A stretch of DNA of 64,000 nt, taken from contig JAREIK010000353.1 of assembly GCA_029783825.1 (NCBI GenBank), positions 63,676 through 127,675 of the forward strand, in the 5' to 3' direction. Under the pieces are notes generated by a model. That model was not told where the DNA came from and made no database searches. It saw only the letters and a list, made by a program, of their open reading frames with translations. Position 1 is the first letter of the stretch. Every line of letters starts with the position of its first letter. This document shows positions 48,901-58,539 of this stretch, piece after piece. The position numbers and the translations under genes are program-made. Origin of the DNA: Sapria himalayana. Its lineage: Eukaryota; Streptophyta; Magnoliopsida; Malpighiales; Rafflesiaceae.

Positions 48901-49646
48901 ATGAAACTCACTTAAAATTAAAAACATTAAAAAAAAGACATTTTCACTTACATTCTGAGAATTTGCATCGCTTCCATCACTGGAGCCATCACTTCCACTC
49001 TCAATACTGTCATACAAATTCAAGCACAAGACGCACAACACTTTATACAACCATAGACAATAATAATAGTAAATGAATTAATAAACATAAACTTGCTATT
49101 TCCCAAAAATAATTGGAGTCTAAATACTCAAATCAACTTGAATCTAAAGTTCTGCTTTATTAATAAACAATTAGAATCAATTGGAAAAAAGTAAAGTATG
49201 TTCTCTAAATAATTAGCAATCTTCCAGTTTTGAGTTTATATTGTAAGCAAAAAGTTAAATAAGAACATCAGAAATTTGGAGAGGATTCTACTCACTGATA
49301 CACCATAGAATTCATAAATGTAATTAGATCTTCTAAATTACCTCTTAGAATAACCACCATTTGTGGATGTCCCAGTTTTACCAGCCTCATTGCTTTTCCA
49401 GCTAATCATGTTTAAACTGCCCAAGCTTTCTTTTGATCTTTTAATGGGCAATTTTTCTTTTAGATCAGATGGTCTGCTTTCTGATTCCATTCCAGGTGTA
49501 TTTCCCTGCATCAAGCATAGGAACTTAAAAACTCACAGTTTTTTAATATAATAGAATTATATAAAACGCAAAGCTATGAAACTCACCGATGCCTCCATGA
49601 CTCCATTTGTTGAAGGCATTGTGAAAGGACTAAAAGGATAAGAACC
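33964..49646 (-). CDS. GBF: G-box binding factor, bZIP (5' end outside window)
   Basis: A plant group-G bZIP factor, which binds CACGTG G-boxes as a dimer in the nucleus. Eight exons in phase give the last 304 residues: 49587-49646, 49342-49505, 48952-49006, 34949-34991, 34549-34838, 34384-34461, 34182-34307 and 33964-34062. Order: [12 protein letters not shown] (end of the proline-rich part); [20 protein letters not shown]; serine-rich [16 protein letters not shown]; then [13 protein letters not shown] and GMDYWGSP. The basic region has [13 protein letters not shown] (partial-model residues 218-230), with the N-x7-R spacing of bZIPs. The zipper has heptad L/I at 236, 243, 250, 257, 264 and 271. 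The protein ends EQDAEQSAG. The intron 34992-48951 is about 14 kb and full of transposons. About 100 N-terminal residues lie outside the window, or at least are not found in it. No break is seen in the exons present. Confidence 0.93.
34157..34179 (-). repeat. 23-base G run beside a GBF splice donor
   Basis: On the gene's strand, the zipper exon ends CTCAAG and the intron begins GTG followed by an unbroken run of G (23 on the plus strand as C), then GTGGTGGTGGGGGCGGG. The run starts two bases after the exon. It could form G-quadruplex RNA and affect splicing, or be partly a sequencing length error. Confidence 0.9.
35388..35598 (+). repeat. Copia 5' LTR (degenerate)
   Basis: Aligns with 43086-43264. 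Shared text includes TCTATATTTTCCTTGCATATAAATTAGG against TCTATTTTCCTTATATATAAATTGGG (a promoter-like TATATAAA), then TATTGATCATTTCAT and TTACATTATTATGA. It is followed at about 35600 by TGATATCACAGCTAGG, a worn initiator-Met tRNA primer-binding site (usually TGGTATCAGAGC). The left border is approximate. Confidence 0.6.
36030..37260 (+). repeat. LTR-like repeat X, copy 1
   Basis: Similar to 50741-51985 and 56891-58357. Shared phrases include AATAATAAATATTTAATTGAGAT (36330; again near 36723), ACAAATTACTTAATCAATCAAATATTTT (36808) and TACTCCTTTGGAATCTTAC (36950). The final part has AGCTCCCAAGTGAAATT and a sentence about AACTCCAAATGAGCTGAGAG. The first 600 bp appear partly duplicated within this copy. 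A primer-binding site is not visible after it. Confidence 0.5.
37287..37680. mobile_element. Worn non-autonomous hAT-like fragment
   Basis: GC-richer island beginning GATGACAAATTGGTCATGTC, like the TAGAGGTGTCAAACG end of the local hAT family. It continues with ACGGGTCGTGCCATGCCC and GCATGAGCTGTGCCTGAGCC phrases. The right terminus is not clear. Confidence 0.4.
38374..38888. mobile_element. Non-autonomous hAT element with perfect 8-bp target duplication
   Basis: 515 bp, starting TCGAGGTGTCAAACGAG and ending (reversed) TAGAGGTGTCAACCGAG. Identical flanking 8-mers TTTGCATG lie at 38366-38373 and 38889-38896. Both ends are strongly GC-rich (CCGTGCCGTGCCTGGCCCGGC), matching the end of the autonomous copy at 43774. 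Three tandem GCCTGCGGCACGA repeats lie near 38520-38557. The centre has alternating CCTAATTTAAAAAAAATTAGG inverted pieces. It encodes no transposase, so it depended on a related hAT such as 43774-46500. Open frames within it are GC-rich artefacts. Confidence 0.92.
38897..40845. other. AT-rich intron and Copia interior, nothing recognised
   Basis: Low-complexity sequence with tandem-like text about ATCATGACC and ATAATAAAATC (39850-40380). No gag or integrase motifs can be read with confidence. Confidence 0.3.
40846..42960 (+). pseudogene. Copia RT/RNase H relic with internal duplication
   Basis: 40848-41057 reads [20 protein letters not shown], then [17 protein letters not shown], matching the Copia RT segment ...ETFSPVVKM...DVKNAFLHGDLxEEVYM. 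It is followed by a KKSYTT-like LYGLK part and [20 protein letters not shown] (the YVDD region, altered) and [10 protein letters not shown]. From about 41318 the same RT segment is repeated, showing a tandem duplication of about 480 bp, and this second copy is split by the 41441-41928 insert. RNase H follows, ending [14 protein letters not shown] near 42970-43010. Many stops are present. Confidence 0.75.
41441..41928. mobile_element. 488-bp insert with short target duplication
   Basis: Flanked by TTGTAGT at 41434-41440 and 41929-41935. The neighbouring uninterrupted RT copy confirms that this stretch is extra. Ends are imperfect inverted repeats: left ATAGTTATTAAATCATAATTCG; right reversed ATATTATTATTAAAATCAT, then ATAATTC. 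The left part has GAATCGAGAATCGAGAATTAAGAATCGAGAATC micro-repeats. With the base before it changed (C or T), the duplication could be 8 bp, fitting hAT. It is non-coding. Confidence 0.7.
43086..43264 (+). repeat. Copia 3' LTR (degenerate)
   Basis: Begins TGTTATCGTTAAAAT after a weak purine stretch and pairs with 35388-35598 (see that entry for shared text). It ends near TTATATTCTACA at about 43264. It follows the RNase H tail at the distance expected for Copia. Confidence 0.55.
43774..46500 (+). mobile_element. hAT transposon, nearly intact transposase, 3' end lost
   Basis: The left terminus TAGAGGTGTCAAACGTGCC is at 43774. It is followed by a GC-rich subterminal zone (GCCGTGCCGTGCCTGGCCCGG) and a leader with CT-rich repeats. 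The transposase follows (44093-46222). The right end should carry a second GC-rich zone and inverted terminus, as in the copy starting at 61131, but after about 46380 the sequence is AT-rich and no terminus is found. The end coordinate is therefore a guess. It lies in the large GBF intron, on the strand opposite the gene. Confidence 0.85.
44093..46222 (+). pseudogene. hAT transposase, one in-frame stop
   Basis: A 709-codon frame of the RICESLEEPER-like BED-hAT family. The BED zinc finger lies at residues 45-98 (W50, C71, C74, H92, C96). An RNase H-like core includes VTSDIW (D209) and FDNAANN (D275), the first two catalytic acids of hATs. An acidic and Gly-rich linker follows, then the C-terminal dimerisation domain at about 565-645 ([37 protein letters not shown]). 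The only break is TAG at 45488-45490. The copy at 61-64 kb has Trp (TGG) in the same place, so one change made this stop. Frame and codons continue unbroken on both sides. A (GGT) run at 45663-45685 adds glycines compared with the other copy. Family members move by cut and paste; some relatives have been domesticated, but a stop and a lost 3' end argue against that here. Confidence 0.9.
46501..48107. other. GBF intron, mixed sequence
   Basis: 46505-46620 has a tRNA-like or SINE-like patch (on the minus strand TAGTCCAATTGGTCATGAGG). 47036-47314 is a 92-codon minus-strand frame of coding-like composition with no family recognised. 47145 has AGAGGTGTCAAC, like a hAT end, without a partner. 47348-47411 holds an inverted repeat (see separate entry). 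The rest is AT-rich. Confidence 0.35.
47348..47411. repeat. 22-bp inverted repeat, stem-loop
   Basis: GAGCTTGCACAGCTCATTCC is followed about 20 bases later by GAGAATGAGCTGTGCACAGCTC, its near complement. A smaller pair, AGCTCATTC and GAATGAGCT, lies inside the left arm. The surrounding text (GAGCTC, CGAGCT) resembles the subterminal repeats of the 24473-25180 MITE family, but terminal repeats are not found. Confidence 0.6.
48108..48225 (-). mobile_element. SINE-like element, copy 3 (worn)
   Basis: Contains GTACCTAGTGCAC, a TTGACAATCTTATTACGAAAAATTAAAGAG body and, reversed, a weak B-box-like ATTGAAATCGAGATTTAA. It aligns with the better copy that starts 190 bp further on. Confidence 0.45.
48297..48455 (-). 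mobile_element. SINE-like element, copy 4 (best copy)
   Basis: On the minus strand it begins GTTCTGTCTTGATGTAATGAC (A-box-like TGATGTAATGAC). A B-box GGTCTCAGGTTCGAAAC follows about 35 bases later, then ATCAAATGAAGTCTCTAATT, TTTGGAGGTAAGATTG and a tail CTAAAGTTGGAGCTTTGTGC. A- and B-box spacing suits a tRNA-derived RNA polymerase III promoter. Confidence 0.65.
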
Positions 49647-50740
49647 CTGTAGAAAACAGTAATTAATATGATTGTTAGTTCATTTTTATTTTTATTTTAT
49701 TTTATACTTTATAGGACAAGTGAAAGGCCATGTTTTCATCTAAGTACAACAAGTCTAAAGTTCAAGATTAATCAGGTGAAAGGCCATGTTTTATAGCACT
49801 AGAGTCTAGAGACAACCTTTTTATATATGATTATATATGAAACAACAAAATCATAATATTTATTATATTTATATAATAATTTATATTTAAAAAGGTATAT
49901 TAAGAATGTATTTTCATAATAATAAAATATCCAACCTAGTACAAAAGACTTGTGCTTAATACAAAATTTAAGTGAGATTAATAATATGAAATAATAACTC
50001 ATTGCAACAACTCAATTTTTTAGCCAGTATTACCATTGTATCCTAACATTACTTTTTTTGTGACTATTACATCAATGACAAAATTTCCTATAAATTATTT
50101 AGTTCAAAATAATTGTCAATACTTTTTTTTGAAAATATTAAAATCCTTTAAATTAGATTTGAATTTATTTATTATACAAATCATTTGGACTAACCCAATT
50201 ATATTTTGTATCCAATCATTAGCATTTTTTTTTCTTTTACTCTAGTTGATGCGGCATCAATACCATTTTCTACTTTTACCCACTAAAAATTGAAATATGT
50301 AATATATTCACAATATATATTATTACGTGGATCATTACAAGTTAATAAAAACTTAACCATATTTTTTAATTAAACTGATAGTAATGATCAATAAAATTAA
50401 ATTATGATAAATGCTTGACACTTAATACTTCTCTAGTAATTAATAAAATAGTGGGTCAAGAATTTTTAATTTCTAAGTAACTTACAAGAAAATTTGTGAT
50501 TTAACTACTTTATACACATGCAATACAATCCATATTTAGGAACCTATAACTCAGCTAGTGAATTACAAATTAATTGAATATGATAAAATAAACTCACGAA
50601 ACAGATATTTTTGAGATAAGATACCAAGTATTGATGATGAATTTGAATAAAATAGATTAATTATCAATTACAAAAAAAGATAGATTAGCTCATAAAAACA
50701 TAAAACTACACTAACTTTTATTAAACTAAAATCTGAAATA
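49647..50740. other. Upstream GBF intron, no exon found
   Basis: This must be intron if the gene continues to the left of its reading direction, because the exon ending at 49646 starts with an acceptor site. I find no GBF exon here. AT-rich throughout. Confidence 0.4.
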
Positions 50741-51985
50741 TGCTAGTTAGAAAAATGTATCAGAGCTTATTATCTTGCTAATGAGATTGATATGAGTAAA
50801 AACTAATTCAAATTGATATACTCAAATATATGAGAATCTAATAGAAATAAAACTTACAAAGATTCAAATATTTTATTATATTTATTATAATTATATATAT
50901 TTTACTTGATTAATCATTTTTTATTTTAAATCATAGATTTTTTTTAATATCAATTATTTTAAAAAATATAAAATCAATTTAAAAAATATATAAAAAAATT
51001 ATAAGTAAAATATATTAGAGTATATGTTATACAACTTTAGTATTTATTATATTGATCACATTTTTGTAACCCAAACTTTTTATATTGTCACACACCCCAC
51101 AAAATAAAATTGCAAAAAAGAATAAATAATATTTAATTGAGATATCTCAAACAATTCTATTAGGTTAGAGTGTTCTTAAATAATTTTAAAAAAATATATA
51201 ATATTAAGCATAAATTACTTTATCAACCAAATATTTTGGTATAATATTTTTTACCGTATTTCCTTTCAGATTATACATCATAATTCCTAAAGAGAGATTA
51301 TTTAACATATCTCTCAAAACCTTTGGAATACTTACATTGTCCAAGATCAATCCCTAAGATAAAATAAGAATATTTTTAGAATTATAAAATATATCTTTCT
51401 TAGTTACAATATTACTTAACAAAAATACTATTGTTTTTTTATCGGAGTCTAGTAAAATATTAGTGAGAATCAATATTATTTTTTTTAGCAGAATCCATTT
51501 TTTAGCAAATTTAGAAAGAAAAACGTCTAGAATATATATTTGAACTCATTAATTTTTCTTACGCATTTGTAATCTCACTTAAATCTCTAATTATGAGAAA
51601 TAATGAGTTACCTATTGACTATATCTGAACTTATTAATTCACATTATGATAACACTCTTAAAATCATTATATATATATATATATATATCAATAAATAAAA
51701 ATCATGACTCTTTAAAGTAGGATTTCCTAGAAGGAAAATCCACCTTGAATCCAGACAACACAGTGTCATTCATGAGCTAACTCCAATTCTAGTCCATGAT
51801 GAATTGGAGATTTAAAGACTTGATCATCAAGATTTATAATATATACAAGTTGTATTAAGAACATGATTTTACATGTATTATTGTACTCATGTTTTCTCCA
51901 TTCTTTTGTGTTTTATACTACTTTTTGTGATAATACTAGAACATTAATCTCTTTCTAAAGTATTATATCATCTAGGATATTGCCA
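50741..51985 (+). repeat. LTR-like repeat X, copy 2
   Basis: Starts TGCTAGTTAGAAAAATGTATC and aligns along its length with 56891-58357. Shared text includes CAAATTGATATACTCAAATATA / CAATTTGATTGACTCAAACATA, AATAATATTTAATTGAGAT, AATTACTTTATCAACCAAATATTTT and a closing TAATCTCTTTCTAAAGTATTATATCATCT. A primer-site-like GATATTAAAA follows, cut off by a hAT fragment. Probably a solo LTR or LTR remnant. Confidence 0.55.
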
Positions 51986-52002
51986 TACGATATTAAAATA
52001 GA

Positions 52003-52340
52003 GATGTCAAATGGATCGTGCTAGATCGGCACAACTTTGGTGGCTTAATCGAGCCATCATGTCATACTAAACACAATATAGTTTATCAATTTGGATTGTG
52101 TTGTGGTGGAACAAAACTAAGTTAGGCAAGCCCAACATTGCATGTTGGCCTAGCTCGGATAGTTAGGCGTGTTAGGTTGGGTCGGGTACAACATAGTTTC
52201 TTAATTTATGTCATGTTGTGTTGTGTCATACCGGCATATGACCGAGTTAGACATGCCTGACATAGCCCAATGGCTAGGCTCAAATAGTCAAGCATGTTGA
52301 GTCATGCCAATCGAACTAACGCCGACTAGAACTGGCGAAA
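52003..52340. mobile_element. hAT-family end fragment
   Basis: Starts TAGAGATGTCAAATGG, one family terminus, followed by GC-richer worn subterminal text (TAGGCGTGTTAGGTTGGGTCGG). No opposite terminus is recognised. Confidence 0.5.
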
Positions 52341-52832
52341 TGTTTAATATGCAAAATACTAAATAATACTAATTATTTTGTATGATTTTTACAATATATT
52401 TTATCTAAACGAGGAATATATTTGTAATGATTTTACAAAAACTTGATTTTTAAAGATTTTGACAAATAATTATGAAATCAATAATTTTTAGTATAAAATA
52501 AATGATTTAGTTGAGTTGATGACTAGAAGGAGAATGAAAAATAATGCATGTAATAAGATTTGACATACTATAACTTGATTATATATTTGAGTACTTATAG
52601 ACTAGTTTCGATATCAATTCTTATCCAAACTCTAGACACATAATATAACAATCTTTGTATTTCATTATTTTACTATTTTGTTATCATAATCATTTTATTA
52701 TACAACACATTTTTTTAATTACAAAAATTTCTTAAAATTATAATCAAATTAGCTCAAAATAACTTTGTAGCTATGCTATTAATTTTATATTGTAGCTATG
52801 ATATTAATTTCTTAAAAATTTCTTAATAAAAG

Positions 52833-53406
52833 TGTCAAATAAGTCATGTTATGCCGGCACGGCCCATTTTTGCTAAGCACGGCCATTCCACCGTGTTGTG
52901 CCAAACACGGCAAGGTATACTTCCCATGTCGTGCATAGCACAACATGGGAATCATCCGGCCAGCCCAACAAGACCAAATGTAGGCTTTGACGAACCTTCC
53001 TTGCAGAATCTATTGTGTTTTCATGCAATTGGTGGCCGACTTACGTAGTCTGTCAATTACAATCAGCCAAGTAAGCAAGATCCAGCTTACATGACTGGAT
53101 TTTTTTAAAAAAATAATAACTCACATGGCACCCCATCGGATGGTTATCCAATGGAATTTGACATGTGACCCTTAGTCAGTTCAGAGTCCCCATGTGATCG
53201 AGCCAGTGGGCCGTGCTTACAGGCCAAGAACGTAGACCTAAAAGACACTAAGACCAAGCTGCCCCAACAAGGCATGAGCAATGTCATGAGCCAACTTGAG
53301 GTAGGTCCAAGAATGACTCTGAATCATGTATATCAAGGCTAGCTCGACATTTTTTTTGTCATGTCTCAAGCTGAGCTCGAGCCACTAGGCCTACTTGGCA
53401 CCTCTA
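52833..53406. mobile_element. Non-autonomous hAT element (worn)
   Basis: The left end reads AAAGTGTCAAATAAGTCATG and the right end, reversed, TAGAGGTGCCAAGTAGGCC. The interior has GCCGGCACGGCCCATTTTTG and CATGTCGTGCATAGCACAAC, as in the 38374-38888 element. Flanking bases do not give a convincing 8-bp duplication, so it is older than that element. Confidence 0.6.
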
Positions 53407-53719
53407 TGTTAAAAGAGAAAGATGTCATTCACTTTAATGAGATTTGAGATCTAGTATCTTGGTATTTGATAAGAGTTATTATGGGATACATATGATTGTA
53501 AAGACAAATCCAATTCCAAACGAGAAGACAACCCGCATTAATACAAAAGCATAGTTTTTGACGATGATGATGATAACCTATGCGATACTTTGAATTTAAT
53601 ACATACATGACGAGATCATATATGTATTTTTTTTTCTTACTACTTTTTGTTATGATAATTAAACAATAAGATATATTATCTCAAATATAATGTCTGAAGA
53701 GTAAAAGAAATAGACAAAG

Positions 53720-53910
53720 GTGAACTGCTTCTTTATTTGGGATAAGATTCATGAAGATACTATCATTACAAACTATGTTCTAGCAACAAATCAACCAGCA
53801 AATATTTTCACAAAGATCATAAATTTTAAATAAACCTTACATTATTTTTTTTCCACCAAACTTGACATTCTGGATTTTCATACATCAACTTCAAAGAAAA
53901 GTTGCATTTT
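53720..53910 (+). pseudogene. Copia RNase H 3' tail
   Basis: Reads HFIWDKIHEDTIITNYVL, ATNQPANIFTKIINFK and then TKLDILDFHTSTS. These match the closing part of Copia pol (CHFIRDEI... LADIFTKAL... SKLGIxDIHAPT). The rest of that element is not recognised. Confidence 0.6.
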
Positions 53911-54959
53911 CAACTTACATTAATATTATTTCTGTTTTTGTCTTTTTTTTTTGTGTTTATGTTTCATTATGAATGAGAACACCTGACTCCTAGTCTACTT
54001 TGCCATCCATATAAGAGCACACCTTTGTACTTTTGATGATTTGAGTTTTCTATTAGAATTTAGATATTTTATGGCTTATTTTTTCTAAAAACATTTTTCT
54101 AATTAAGCAAGCTCTATCTAGTAATGAGATATAATCTTTTGAGATATTTTATTTTTACTTATTTGGAGTGAAGATAATTATTCATCTTCAAAGGTCAAAT
54201 AATAAGTTCGTTTATCAAGAATTTAATATTTGTCACCAAATATTAAATTGTTTATGAGGTAAAAACAAACTTATACAATGACTTCTTTTACCAACAAATA
54301 AAGTGATAGAAAGAGAAAAAACAAAAAAAAATTATATAACTTTATAATGTTCATATTATAGAAGGATTGAACAAATTTAAAATAAGTATTACATAGATTA
54401 TATGTGCACTTATCATTAATCATGAATAAAGATGATAAGATTATAAGTGCACTTATCATTACATAGATTATAAGATTGAGAATCAAATCATCTAGAAAAC
54501 AATATTATAGTATTCTCTTTAAACATACTACCCATATTTCCCAGCCTTTAGATATCCATTTAAGCAATTCTTCCTTTTACTCATAAGTATTTGATTCAAT
54601 ATGATAATCTTCAACTATTCACCTCCATTACACTTTATTGTTAGTAGATGAATGATATTGCAAATAAATTAAATCTAACTTTATTTATTTTTCTTTTAAT
54701 TTACTTTTTTGAATCATATGAATTCTAAAATTATTTGTTTTAGAAGTGAATTAGACATCATTTACTTATTTACTATATTGTGAGAAATCATGTGCAATTT
54801 CCTAAACATTAACACAATAAATATCATAAAAACCCTGATATTAATTGTATTTGTGCAAAAAAAAGATATTAGAATGACTGACCATCTAAAAAATTTATGT
54901 ATTTCATGTATGCATCAAAAATCAACTATTAATAAATGATAAATACCTTCTTCTAAAAA
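53911..54959. other. AT-rich, possibly Copia 3' LTR
   Basis: Directly after the pol tail an LTR would be expected, but I cannot pair it with another copy. No gene is seen. Confidence 0.3.
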
Positions 54960-55080
54960 TAATAGGTCTTGGGGTCGAGACTAATTAAATACAACATCTT
55001 TACCTTTTAGAAATAAGACTGTCAAGATATTAATATCTCATAGATCCTATTTAAAATAGAAATCTTGTTTATTGTGTACG
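54960..55080 (+). mobile_element. SINE-like element, copy 5
   Basis: A B-box-like GGTCTTGGGGTCGAGAC at about 54966 is followed by ACCTTTTAGAAATAAGACTG and CAAGATATTAATATCTCATAG, matching the reversed 48297-48455 copy. Confidence 0.5.
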
Positions 55081-55900
55081 AATTCCTCCACTCTATTATG
55101 AGAAAACTCTCTAAATATTTGACTACTCTTTTACTATAATTTTGTTTACTCTCGGCTCAATCGTAATTTGTGAAACTAAGACTTATGGATCCAAACATAA
55201 AGAAAATATTTCATATTGATAGTGAGTATGTAAGTTAAGAAAACATAAGTAAGCTTAAAATCTAACACATATTTCTAATATTAGTATAGGCATATTCTAG
55301 AAACTAAATTTGAAGCTCATCATGATTTCAAAATTTTGCTACTTTTATTGATTGTATCAAGGCTTTACGGAGGACACAAAATTGGTTATAAAGATATTTT
55401 GGATCAATTATCAAATAACTTTTATCACAATTTTACCCTTGGCAACTTTTCACATTATTAGTTTAATATGAAGAGCACATGTCTCTATGATAATCTTAAA
55501 GAAAAAAAATATACAAAACAACCACTTAGATTTAATGAATAAATAAATATTAATTATTATGTACAGATTGTAACAAAACTTATGAGATGAATAAATCAAT
55601 GAGAGCTCGATTAACAAGATTCTTTTATTACTACTTATCTTGGTTACATTAGTGTATTCATTTTTTTTATCTATTAGAAAAGTTGTCATGGAAGGATTAT
55701 TATGTTACTAATTTTTGTTAATATTACAATGATTAGAGATAAGTTAGAAATCACTCAGATGAAGAATATTATTATTACTAAAAATAAAAACATATATTCT
55801 AGACATAATTAGAGATCAACATTGCTACATAGTGGATGAGAGTAACCAACATATGAGCTATCTCCATCCAAATTACTAAAAATACACATTTGATTGGAAC
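55081..55900. other. AT-rich, nothing certain
   Basis: The last part may be the 5' LTR of the Copia remnant whose primer site is at 55932. A 79-codon minus-strand frame is unsupported. Confidence 0.3.
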
Positions 55901-56400
55901 GTTTGTTGATTTTTGTCTTCTACATTCTTCATGGTATCAAATCTAAGAATCATATTTGAAACTAGGGTTTTTTGGTACCAAGGTTTGACTATTAGTGCCA
56001 ACCACTATATGGTAGTGTTGATCTCAACCTACCAATGTTGACCATCTCTATTGACGCCAACAGTGTCTACCCAAATTGTGCCAACCACCTCTCGTCGATC
56101 ACAAAATGCTATATGCATAAGTCATTTTTATCCTAGCAATGTCATCGTGTGCTTCCCTCTCCATTGCCATCTCCAATGTTACAAAAATTCTCAGCCCTCT
56201 AAGGCACCAAAAGTTCAACAAAACGGCAAAAATTTTTACAGCAACCAGTGTTATCTACATCCATGTGTCACCTCCCAACACCGCCCACAAGAGACATTTT
56301 TTCCCTTACCAATGTCACTTTTGTCATCCTTGCCTTTGCCTATTTGAATAGTGTAGTGTGTGCACCTTATATGCAGTGTGTAGTGTAACAGAGAAAGTTG
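55901..56400 (+). mobile_element. Copia primer site and leader/gag start
   Basis: ATTCTTCA followed by TGGTATCAAATCTAAG at 55932 is a good initiator-Met tRNA primer-binding site (TGGTATCAGAGC type). After it comes a GC-richer stretch with repeated ACCAATGTTG / GCCAACAGTG phrases. The 98-codon frame at 56051-56347 may be part of gag, but no zinc knuckle is visible. The rest of the element is lost or hidden by the next LTR-like repeat. Confidence 0.5.
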
Positions 56401-56890
56401 GATTGTGCGTAGTGTATGTTAGAAACATCAACTCATGGTTGGCATCAAATGAGAGAAGTGACATGCTACCAATAATATAGTTGAAATAAATTTATCTTAC
56501 CAAAGAGATGTAATAGTAGATATTTCCAAAGAAGAGAATGACAAAGTTATTGATCATTAAGAAAAACAAATTAACTATCAGAATCCAGAGTCATATATGA
56601 GTTCTCACAAACTTTCCCAATCATGATACTTACAAGAGATTTTAAAAAAAATTATCTTTAAAATAACAAATAATACTTATTGTTCTCTGTGATAGAAATA
56701 TATTTAAAAAACTTCAATTATGACTAAGTGGATACAACATATATTCTTTCTTCAACAATAAATTATTCAACTATGTATTTGAATTTTGAGTATTGTTAAT
56801 CCATTATTTAATCAATCTTGACTTGAACTCTTATATTTGGTCATGTTGAAAAAAGTTGGATCTTAATGTTAGAATTGAGTTATGAAAGCA

Positions 56891-58357
56891 TGTTAAAAAT
56901 TTCTATCAGAACCACCAAACTTATATTAGTAAGGACCAATTCAATTTGATTGACTCAAACATATACAAATCTAGTAAATATGAGACTCAAGAAAATTTAA
57001 ATACTTTATCATATTTTTTTGATGTTTACATACATGTCATTTGGTTACTTTTTTTTTTTAGATATCATATTTTTTTAATTTTTTAATTTTTTCATAAAAA
57101 AAATAAAAAAACAATTTAATAAGAACAAAAAAATTATTAAAAATGATAATGCATATATATATATATATATTAGCTCCAGCAATTACTGTACCGATCATAT
57201 AATCATACATCACACTTTTTGTGTTAGTACAATATCATAAAATGAAATTATAAAAAAGAAGAATATATATTAATTTGAGATGGCTCGAATACTTATTTTT
57301 GATATGAGTGTTTCAAATTATTTTTTAAGAGATGCGATCTAAACTACAAAAGAGCTCATCAACTAATTATCTTCTTTAGTCTTATCTCACTATTTGACCT
57401 TTTAATTCAAGCATACAAAAAAAAATTATTCAATTTATTTATCAATCTTTGGAAATACTTAGTGAGATTAAAATCTATCATCAAGACATGATAAGATGAC
57501 ACTTATCAAAGAAGATTAAGTGAACATGTATTGATTACAAATCATTTAGCAGTCTAATTGATAAGATGGAAGATCGCCTCCTTAGAGATTGCTAGTTAAA
57601 TCCCCATGAGCAACCAAAATTTGGTGGGACAAGAAATCGTGCCTCCTTGGATATGAGTGGTTGGCTTTAAAGCCCAGTTGGATATAAGAATCTTACCTGG
57701 CTAAAAAAATGTATATTTTTTTTTATTCCAATACTCATAACAAGTATTATTTAACTGACATTGATATAGTATTTATGATTATTAATGTTATCTTTTTTAG
57801 TATAACTCATTTTTTATCGAGTCAATGAAAATTAAAACTTTAAAATATACATCTAAATTTATTACTTTTATTTAATCATTTATATTCCCACTTTATCCAC
57901 CAATTAAGAGGGCATGATACCTTAGTTATATGTGAATTTATTGATCCACATTATAATAATATTTCAATTAATTTATCATATGTACTAACAAATACAGAAT
58001 ATTTACTTAGTAAAGTATGAGATTTTCCTAGAAAGAAAATCTTCATCTAATCAATATGGTCTTAAGAGCTCCCGAGTCTACTCGACTCTCAACTCCAGAT
58101 GAGTCGAGAATGAAAAAATTTAACCATTCAGGACTTATAGTCTATACTAGGAGAAGTAGATATACATAGTATATTTAGGATTGACTCGACTGTTCTTGAT
58201 CTTTCGATCACTCTCTGAAAGAAATAGATAAGTTATATTTAATACTTTATTTTACAAAGATTATCATACTTACAAATTCTCTTCATTGGTTTCTTTTATT
58301 ATTTTTCCTGATAGTATTGAGATACATAGATTTCTATCTCTTTCCAAAATATTATCT
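56891..58357 (+). repeat. LTR-like repeat X, copy 3, with primer site
   Basis: Starts TGTTAAAAATTTCTATCAG, aligns with 50741-51985 and ends ATCTCTTTCCAAAATATTATC, TCAGCCAACA. It is followed by TGATATAAAATC, a worn primer-binding site. The position and the Copia pol that follows support a long LTR of about 1.4 kb. It contains a SINE-like insert (57545-57700). Confidence 0.6.
57545..57700 (+). mobile_element. tRNA-like SINE fragment
   Basis: TCTAATTGATAAGATGGAAG resembles a tRNA D-arm (A box). It is followed by GATTGCTAGTTAAATCCCC, which resembles a T-arm (B box, usually GGTTCGAATCCCC). A body with CAACCAAAATTTGGTGGGAC and GAGTGGTTGGCTTTAAAGCC comes after it. It differs from the other SINE-like family in the window. 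The B box has lost key bases, so it is probably silent. Confidence 0.5.
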
Positions 58358-58539
58358 CAGCCAACATGATATAAAATCATGTTAAAAGAGATAAATATCA
58401 TTAATTTCAATTGGACCTAGGAACTATACCTCAACATAAAAAAATATTATTGATTACAAATAAAATTCATTATGAACAAGAATCTATTAAGAAAGTTTAG
58501 ATAACCAAAAGAAAAAATTAATGCAAGAGAGTTCAATCA

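Noticed and set aside
56051..56351. Possible host gene on the plus strand
   Set aside because: Follows a retrotransposon primer site directly, so leader or gag is likelier; no motif seen.
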